The notes below the pieces were generated by a model that saw nothing but the letters and a program-made list of their open reading frames with translations, did not search any database and had not been told where the DNA came from. Of a stretch of DNA of 64,000 nucleotides, positions 25,375-30,905 are shown in pieces. Within the stretch, counting starts at the first letter, position 1. Every line of letters begins with the position of its first letter. Location of the stretch: assembly GCF_008365405.1 (NCBI RefSeq), contig NZ_QOKV01000004.1:124001-188000 (forward strand), given 5' to 3'. A program made the translations under genes and the position numbers. Origin of the DNA: Azospirillum brasilense (GTDB lineage: Bacteria > Pseudomonadota > Alphaproteobacteria > Azospirillales > Azospirillaceae).

Positions 25375-26270
25375 CGAACAATCTGATGCTATTCGAGCCT
25401 TCGGACCTGCCCCAATTTCCGAAGGTCCAGGAGAAGCCCTTCAAATCCCTCAGATACCCCGTGTGGTCGGAGGAGAAGGCGAACCTCATCAGGGAATACA
25501 TCAGGCTCTTCACGTACGTGACGAAGCATGGGGCATACATTGACGGCTTCGCGGCGCCGCAGCAGAGGAGCATGTCGGAGATCTGCTCCGCCCGCCTCGT
25601 GCTAGAGACCGAGCCAAAGCGCGTCACGCGCTTCTGGCTCTGCGACCTTGACCCCAAAGGGGTTGCGCTCCTGCACGACATCGCCGCCGCCAATCAGTCA
25701 AAACGCCGCCGCATCCACGTGATAGGTGGCGACTTCAATCTAACCGTCTCCGACATCCTTGCCTCCGGTGAGATTACGGCTAAGAGAGCGACCTTCGCCC
25801 TGCTGGACCAGCGTACCTTCGAGTGTGCGTGGGAAACCGTAGTAAAACTGGCCGCGTTCAAGCCGTCCCTCGACCCGACGACAACAAAAATCGAGATTTT
25901 TTACTTTCTCGCAACGGGTTGGCTTGATCGCTCAATTGCAGCCGTGCGGAAACCAGAAACGGCGGAAAAACTTGACCGATGGTGGGGCAAGTCCGATTGG
26001 CGTGCCTTGCTTGGGATGGAAAGCATCGCTCGCGCCAACCTGCTTGTCAGCCGTTTCAAAGAGGAGTTGGGCTACAAGCACGCCCACCCTTACGCAATCC
26101 ATAGCCGTCGCCATGGTGGCCGGACCATGTACCACATGATCCACGCCACCGACCATCCCGAGGCGTCTCCCTTGATGCTGCGTGCATACCGGAAGGTTTC
26201 CGGTCGGGCGGATGCGGACCTTACACCAACGCAGATTGATATGGGCGCTTGGTGGAGTGAGGTTCTGTGA
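25371..26270 (+). CDS. tcmP: Three-Cys-motif partner protein TcmP
   Basis: A 299-aa protein of the family that occurs next to DUF5131 genes. Visible blocks: SEEKANLIREYIRLFTYVTK, AYIDGFAAPQQRS (family form usually YIDGFAGPG), TRFWLCDLDPKG, RIHVIGGDFNLTVSDIL, then FALLDQRTFECAW. Their order resembles class I methyltransferase motifs I to IV, with a Gly-to-Ala change and Gln after it in motif I. The C-terminal half is helical and ends with GAWWSEVL. Coupled to DUF5131 by GTGA. Predicted to work with it on one substrate, not identified. The loss of the glycines could mean reduced cofactor binding. Confidence 0.78.
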   Translation: MTNNLMLFEPSDLPQFPKVQEKPFKSLRYPVWSEEKANLIREYIRLFTYVTKHGAYIDGFAAPQQRSMSEICSARLVLETEPKRVTRFWLCDLDPKGVALLHDIAAANQSKRRRIHVIGGDFNLTVSDILASGEITAKRATFALLDQRTFECAWETVVKLAAFKPSLDPTTTKIEIFYFLATGWLDRSIAAVRKPETAEKLDRWWGKSDWRALLGMESIARANLLVSRFKEELGYKHAHPYAIHSRRHGGRTMYHMIHATDHPEASPLMLRAYRKVSGRADADLTPTQIDMGAWWSEVL

Positions 26271-26393
26271 TCCGGCGGTAAACGTCCCCGCCAGTTCGCT
26301 ATCAAAATCTTAAATATTCCAGCGTTTTCTTTTTGCACGCGCATTTGCGCAATTATCGCGCCCTTAAGGGGCACAAGAACACTGGGGATAGAG

Positions 26394-26792
26394 ATGCCGG
26401 TTTATAGTGGTCGTCTTAAAGTGATTGGGGCTGGAACTATAAGAAATGGGACAACCCATACTAGCGTTTTGGAGGTCGGATCGTCGACATTGCGAAACGT
26501 GAAATACTCAGATTTTATCAGAACGTACCTTGATACGTCGTTAGGCAAAGAAATTGCTATCATAAAGTGCAGAAATGGAAAGGTGGAAGCAATTAAAATC
26601 GGAGAGAAAATCTATAGCGAAGCGTCTCCCTCCATGAAAATTATCATGGGTATTGCAATTTTTCTCTTTGGCCTTCCTCTTCTTCCTCTGTTCTTCCTTG
26701 GTATGCCTTCTCTGCGTGGTTTGGATTTGTTGGCAGAGGGAATAACCCTCAGAAAGAATATGCCGAAGCTGGAAGCTATCTCTTTGGGCTAG
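26394..26792 (+). CDS. AT-rich hypothetical membrane protein
   Basis: A 132-aa protein: a beta-rich soluble N-terminal half (LKVIGAGTIRNGTTHTSVLE, GKEIAIIKCRNGKVEAIKIG) and one hydrophobic hairpin (MKIIMGIAIFLFGLPLLPLF) near residues 80-100. Base composition is far more AT-rich than the rest of the element and its codons end mostly in A/T, so it was probably gained separately. No family recognised. It lies 123 bp after TcmP and is convergent with the relaxase gene. Confidence 0.6.
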   Translation: MPVYSGRLKVIGAGTIRNGTTHTSVLEVGSSTLRNVKYSDFIRTYLDTSLGKEIAIIKCRNGKVEAIKIGEKIYSEASPSMKIIMGIAIFLFGLPLLPLFFLGMPSLRGLDLLAEGITLRKNMPKLEAISLG

Positions 26793-26803
26793 CAAGCCTT
26801 CAG

Positions 26804-28795
26804 CTATCGCGTCAACCGCGCAGCCTGGGGGCCTTGTGCCCACGATGGCCGGTATGCGGGAGTCGGGGATTGTGGCCCGTCGGTGGCAGGCTCCGATGTG
26901 GCCGCCGGGGCGGGTTGGATGGCCAGGGCCTCCTCACGGCGGCGCCATGCCGCCCCGGCCCGCACAGCCCCCTTGATGTCGCCTTCGGCGGCCGCCCTGA
27001 CAGCGGCGGCGTCGCCCCGGGACGCTGCCGCCTGTGCGTCCCTGACAGCCTCCAGCGTGGCCGTATCGTGGGCGGTGGGCTGCCTCCCAACCAACCGGGC
27101 GAGGTGGTCACGCTCGGCCGCGCGCAGCGCGTCCAGGGCGACCCTGCGGCGCTCCTCGGCCCGGCGGGCGAACTCGGCGCCAACTGCCTGCCGGTCGGCC
27201 TCGTCCAAGCCGACCACGGCCACCGGTGGCCGCCGGTCGGCCAAGGCCGCCGCGACGGCGACGCGGAACGCCGAGTCCCCAGTGAGCGTGACGCTGGTCC
27301 ACCCGTGCCGGTCCACGGCCGCCACGAGCTCGGCGACAGCCGCTTCGCGGGGGCGGCCATGAAGCACAAGCCGGTCGCCGCAGTCGATGAGGCGGCCGCC
27401 GCCGCGCAGGTGCAGCGTCGCCGTCCCTGCCCCCCGGTCGAGTTCGATGCGCGCAAGGTTGGCGGCGACGGATTCGGGCAGCCAGCCGGAATCGTAGTGC
27501 TGCCGCAGCAGCCCGGCGAGGTGGCGCTCGCGCCGTCGCCGACGCTCGGCAGCGTCGCCCGGCGCCATTGAGGGCGGCAGGGTGTCAGCCAACCGGCGGC
27601 GGGTGGCTGCGAGACGATCATCGGCCGGGTGGCGGGGCGCCCGGAAAGCGGCCTGCTCGGCGGCCCGGCGCGCTCCGGCCCGGCGGTGGCGGGCGGCACG
27701 CCCGTCGGCCTCGCCGAGGCGGCGGCGGGCCTCGGCTAGGCGGTCGTCGCCCGGCCGCCTTCCGCCGCCGGTAAGCTCTACGCGCGGCGGGATGCGACGG
27801 CGTCGATTTTGGCGTGCAGGCTCGCCAGCGATTCCAGGACCTCGGCCAGCGCGGCGAGGATCTGCGCGATCCGGTCCTCGTCCTGCTCGCCCTCGGGCGG
27901 GGTCAGCAGATCCAGGATTTTGCTCGTGTCGGCGTGGACCGCTTGAGTCTCTGCGTGGGTCGCCGCCAGCATGGCGGCCGGGGTCTGCGGCTGAGTCATG
28001 GCGTAGCTTCTCCTTCTGAATATTCTGGATCTCGGCCTCGGCCGCCTCGCGCTCGGCGACGGCCTTCCGCAGCGCGCGGCGGCGGGGGCGTTCGGCGAGG
28101 ACGTCGCTGAACGCGACGGCCTCGTCAGGCCGGTTGCGCCACGCTTCGACGGCGGCGCGACCGACGTCGGGCTCGGGCGGCACAAGGTCGCCACGGTCGG
28201 CGCTGGAACGGTGGTCCACGCGGCTGTCATACCCGTGGTCGGCGAGCCAGGCATTCATGCGGGCCGCCACCGCGCCCCGCATGTCCCGCCCTTTGTTTGC
28301 GGTCCAGGGCAGGTTGTCGGTTTTGCGGGCGGCGAATCCGGCCGGGCCGAGAGCTCGGCGGGTGAGAATGACGTGCGCGTGGGGCTGCTCGCCGCCGTCG
28401 GCGGCCAAGGGACAGTGTAGATCCACCTGTGCAGCCACACCCTCGTCATCGACCCAAGGCGCGACGACGGCACGGGCGAAATCGAGCCGTTGTTCGGGGG
28501 TCACTTCGCGCGGTATCGCGAACTCAACGAGGCGTGCGGGCTGGCCGTCTACTCGCGTCTCGACCGCCTCGGCCTGGGACCAGAGGCGGGCCGGGTCCGC
28601 CGCCCATGCCGGTGCACCGACGGGAAGCATGAGGCAGCCGCCGACGTGCTCGGCGGCTTTGCGGCGGAAATCGTAGGCATCGCCATCGGGCGTCTGCACC
28701 CTAGCCGCCGCGTTGTAGGCGACCACCTTGAGGAGGCGATCGCCACGCGAGGGCTGGACGGCGCCGAACTGACAGTGAAACAGCGCGGCGGTCAT
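26804..28795 (-). CDS. MobA/MobL-type conjugative relaxase with C-terminal LPD7-like domain
   Basis: A 663-aa protein. The N-terminal 240 residues are MobA/MobL-like: MTAALFHCQFGAVQPSRGDR, VVAYNAAARVQTPDG (Tyr), LVEFAIPREVTPEQRLDF and the HUH metal site in QPHAHVILTRRALG. Residues about 440-560 resemble the LPD7 domain of mobilization proteins (GGRLIDCGDRLVLHG, GWTSVTLTGDSAFRVAV). Nicks oriT and pilots single-stranded DNA during mobilization. It overlaps the upstream 66-aa gene by 4 bp. The stretch under residues 265-340 codes a separate nested gene in another frame, and there the relaxase frame looks non-natural. Confidence 0.85.
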   Translation of the reverse strand: MTAALFHCQFGAVQPSRGDRLLKVVAYNAAARVQTPDGDAYDFRRKAAEHVGGCLMLPVGAPAWAADPARLWSQAEAVETRVDGQPARLVEFAIPREVTPEQRLDFARAVVAPWVDDEGVAAQVDLHCPLAADGGEQPHAHVILTRRALGPAGFAARKTDNLPWTANKGRDMRGAVAARMNAWLADHGYDSRVDHRSSADRGDLVPPEPDVGRAAVEAWRNRPDEAVAFSDVLAERPRRRALRKAVAEREAAEAEIQNIQKEKLRHDSAADPGRHAGGDPRRDSSGPRRHEQNPGSADPARGRAGRGPDRADPRRAGRGPGIAGEPARQNRRRRIPPRVELTGGGRRPGDDRLAEARRRLGEADGRAARHRRAGARRAAEQAAFRAPRHPADDRLAATRRRLADTLPPSMAPGDAAERRRRRERHLAGLLRQHYDSGWLPESVAANLARIELDRGAGTATLHLRGGGRLIDCGDRLVLHGRPREAAVAELVAAVDRHGWTSVTLTGDSAFRVAVAAALADRRPPVAVVGLDEADRQAVGAEFARRAEERRRVALDALRAAERDHLARLVGRQPTAHDTATLEAVRDAQAAASRGDAAAVRAAAEGDIKGAVRAGAAWRRREEALAIQPAPAATSEPATDGPQSPTPAYRPSWAQGPQAARLTR
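27778..27999 (-). CDS. Nested small mobilization-like protein inside the relaxase gene
   Basis: A 73-aa frame lying wholly within the relaxase gene in a different frame. A very strong Shine-Dalgarno (AGAAGGAGAAG) is 10-14 bases before its ATG. The product looks like a real coiled-coil protein (MTQPQTPAAMLAATHAETQA, HADTSKILDLLTP, QILAALAEVLESLASLHAK), and its third positions are almost all G/C, as expected for a coding frame here. The arrangement recalls mobB nested in mobA of RSF1010-type plasmids, though sequence homology is not shown. Confidence 0.65.
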   Translation of the reverse strand: MTQPQTPAAMLAATHAETQAVHADTSKILDLLTPPEGEQDEDRIAQILAALAEVLESLASLHAKIDAVASRRA

Positions 28796-28992
28796 CTGCG
28801 CCACGCCTGCCACACGCGGGCGGCTGCTTGGTCGCGGTGCCAACCGCGCCACCCGGCCGCCCAGGCGTGTGCTTCGCGGCTGCCGCGCGGGTGCGGCGGC
28901 GCGTCGGGGTGCCCGGCCCGGGCTGCTGCGGCGCCCGCGTCGAGCAGGGCGCCGTACACGTCGAGCGGCAGGTCGGCGACGGTGATGAGCAT
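28792..28992 (-). CDS. Small protein coupled to the relaxase
   Basis: A 66-aa protein (MLITVADLPLDVYGALLDAG, ending WQAWRR), Ala/Trp/Arg-rich and soluble. Its TGA overlaps the relaxase ATG (ATGA), so it is translationally coupled. It starts 6 bp after the stop of the 79-aa gene. No family recognised; a mobilization accessory role is inferred from position only. Confidence 0.55.
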   Translation of the reverse strand: MLITVADLPLDVYGALLDAGAAAARAGHPDAPPHPRGSREAHAWAAGWRGWHRDQAAARVWQAWRR

Positions 28993-28998
28993 GGCGGA

Positions 28999-29238
28999 CT
29001 AGCTCCGCTGGCAGCGGAGCTTGCGCTCGGGCGGCGGGGGCAGCGGCTCCGTAGCCTCGACGGGGTACAACGCCGTGACGCCGGGCCAGCAGGCCACGTA
29101 GGCGACGGCGTGCGTACCCGGCAGCACGCGGCGGCCGAGAGCGCGCCACCGGCTCTGGCTGCGGAGATTCGGTGGCACGTCAGCAGCCCGGCGGTACTGG
29201 TGGCCGGAGGGCGCGAGAGTATCGGGCGCGGTGGGCAT
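28999..29238 (-). CDS. Small protein, first gene of the relaxase operon
   Basis: A 79-aa protein (MPTAPDTLAPSGHQYRRAAD) with a Trp/Arg-rich middle (SQSRWRALGRRVLPGTHAVA), a Pro-rich stretch and a Cys-containing tail. AGGAG sits 7 bases before the ATG, which fixes the start inside a longer open frame. No family recognised. It is followed closely by the 66-aa gene and the relaxase, and preceded by the candidate oriT. Confidence 0.55.
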   Translation of the reverse strand: MPTAPDTLAPSGHQYRRAADVPPNLRSQSRWRALGRRVLPGTHAVAYVACWPGVTALYPVEATEPLPPPPERKLRCQRS

Positions 29239-29296
29239 CACGGGGCTCCTGCGTGCGGGGTGGCGGGGTTCCCCGGGGCGGCAGCCCCGGCGAGCA

Positions 29297-29330
29297 TGTC
29301 CACAGTATTGCGTTAGCAATATTGTGGACA
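29297..29330. other. Candidate oriT hairpin
   Basis: An inverted repeat of 15 bp arms (14 of 15 match; left arm TGTCCACAGTATTGC) around GTTA, then AGGCGAGACTAAGCCT with another short AGGC/GCCT pair. It lies in the 231-bp gap between the relaxase operon and the opposing operon, the usual place for oriT. A nic site cannot be pinpointed. An operator for the divergent promoters is the alternative. Confidence 0.5.
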
Positions 29331-29469
29331 TATAGGCGAGACTAAGCCTCAGTTGGCTGTTCATCCTGAGATTACGGTAGTCACTAGCTGACGCATTTCG
29401 CAAGTGATGCCCTTGCTTTTCCCGAAGCTGACTGCACACATTGGTTTCAGAAAGCCATAGAGGTGTGTA

Positions 29470-29802
29470 ATGTCTGTCAACATTATTTCGGCGACTGACG
29501 TGGAGACACGGCTCGCCGCAGCACAAGCCCGCCGTCGTCGCGCCGCCGCAGAGGAGTCCAGGTTGAGGCGTGAGCTCGTCGAGGCCGCGCGGCGGCGGGC
29601 TGCGACGACGAAAATTGTCCTGGGAGCGGCGCTCCTGCGCGCGGCTGAGGCGCACCCGTCGGCCGTGCCCGGCCTCGTCAGGCTCCTGGATCCTCACGTC
29701 ACGCGCCCCGGCGACCGAGAGGCGCTGCGCGACACGCCGCTTGCTCTGCCCGAGGTCGCCGACGCGGCGGCCTCAGCGGCGGTCGAAGGGGGCAAGCCGT
29801 GA
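29470..29802 (+). CDS. Small TraD/MobC-like accessory protein (putative)
   Basis: A 110-aa protein with an Arg/Ala-rich N-terminal helix (RLAAAQARRRRAAAEESRLR) followed by ATTKIVLGAALLRAAEAHPS and a short tail. The basic coiled-coil plus KIVLGA layout is like the small conjugal-transfer TraD/MobC accessory proteins next to MobL relaxases, but similarity is only at pattern level. It is divergent from the relaxase operon across the candidate oriT. It overlaps the next gene by 4 bp (GTGA). Confidence 0.5.
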   Translation: MSVNIISATDVETRLAAAQARRRRAAAEESRLRRELVEAARRRAATTKIVLGAALLRAAEAHPSAVPGLVRLLDPHVTRPGDREALRDTPLALPEVADAAASAAVEGGKP

Positions 29803-30080
29803 CAGACGACGTTGATTTTGACCTCTCCGCGTTCGACGGCGGCGAGCGGCATCCAGCGCCACCGCTCGCACCGCTTGGTATCGAGGACCCTGAGCCGACT
29901 GTTGACGCGGAGCTCGAAGTGGTCGTCTCAATCACGCCGCGCGGTTATCTGGAGTGCGCGGTTGGTGTGAAAGTGACGTGGGAGAGGGCGGCAATGTCCC
30001 GTCGCGAGGCGCTGCTCGCCGCGTGTCTGGTGCTGATCGAGGATCTGAAGGGGGGCGCGCGGAATGCTCGCACCGGCTGA
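29799..30080 (+). CDS. Hypothetical acidic protein, 93 aa
   Basis: GTG start overlapping the previous stop (GTGA). Acidic N-terminal half (DDVDFDLSAFDGGE), then a beta-rich part (LEVVVSITPRGYLECAVGVK) and a helix. No family recognised. Its last 17 bases overlap the next gene, so it is part of a tightly packed operon leading to the DotA/TraY-like gene. Confidence 0.5.
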   Translation: MTDDVDFDLSAFDGGERHPAPPLAPLGIEDPEPTVDAELEVVVSITPRGYLECAVGVKVTWERAAMSRREALLAACLVLIEDLKGGARNARTG

Positions 30081-30891
30081 AGACGACGGCCTCCCCCCGT
30101 TTCCGACCCGGCGTCGCGCATGGGATGCTGAGACCTGGACCGCCGTCGTCGCCGCTTGGCTCGGCGACGGCGCAGTCAGGCGTGCAAACCTCGTCGTCGC
30201 CGAGCACTGCGGACATGGCGCCGATGTGGTGGCGTGCTGGGACGACTCAGCACGACAGGCGCGCCTGCTACGCGGCTATCTCGCCGCTAAACTGGGCGCC
30301 CCGTTGCCGTCCTGGGGCACGGAAGGGCCGCCCCCGGACGCGCTCGACCCGCTGCTCGTCGCGGCCGCCAACGGCGCGTCAGTGCACGAGGCTCAAGCCG
30401 CAGTAGCCGCGTGGGGCCGCCTCGGCGGTGCGACGCTACGCCGGGCCATCACTCGGTGGCGCGAGCGCGGTGCAGCACTCGTGGCGGCGTACCCCGACCT
30501 CGGGCTCGACCGGCCCGAGCCCGGGCGGCCGCGGGGGCTGGCGCTCCCCGACGACGCGGCCCCGCCGGTGGACGAGGTCGCGAGGGTAGCGCCTGGGACC
30601 GCGCCGGGCAGCGCGGCGCAGGTTGCCGCTCTGGCCGCGGCCGCGCAACGCGGAGACCTCCGCTGGGAGGCGCTGCCGTCCGGCGTCGCGGCCGCCGTCA
30701 TGGCAGCGCTGCGGAAGCGCGCCGTTGCCCTCGGCCGGGTCGCCGAGGTCCCGGCCGCGGCGACCGAGAAGCCGGACGCTGACGAGGTCGTGGCCGACCT
30801 GCTGCGGTCGCCTGAGTGGCAAGCGGCGGCCGCGGCGCTGCGAGCCGCCCTGGACGCGGCGGCCGTCGTCGTGACGCCGGGGCCGAAGTAG
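30064..30891 (+). CDS. Hypothetical protein, 275 aa
   Basis: An Ala-rich, helical, soluble protein (AWDAETWTAVVAAWLGDGAV, LVAAANGASVHEAQAAVAAW, DEVVADLLRSPEWQAAAAAL). The segment GGATLRRAITRWRERGAALV could be a DNA-binding helix, but this is weak. No family recognised. It overlaps the preceding gene by 17 bp and ends 14 bp before the DotA/TraY-like gene. Confidence 0.55.
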   Translation: MLAPAEDDGLPPFPTRRRAWDAETWTAVVAAWLGDGAVRRANLVVAEHCGHGADVVACWDDSARQARLLRGYLAAKLGAPLPSWGTEGPPPDALDPLLVAAANGASVHEAQAAVAAWGRLGGATLRRAITRWRERGAALVAAYPDLGLDRPEPGRPRGLALPDDAAPPVDEVARVAPGTAPGSAAQVAALAAAAQRGDLRWEALPSGVAAAVMAALRKRAVALGRVAEVPAAATEKPDADEVVADLLRSPEWQAAAAALRAALDAAAVVVTPGPK

Positions 30892-30905
30892 AGGAGGAGA
30901 AGAGC

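Noticed and set aside
28999..29697. A 232-codon frame as one gene upstream of the relaxase
   Set aside because: Most of it covers the oriT-like gap and a divergent gene. Only the last 79 codons have a good ribosome site and protein-like sequence.
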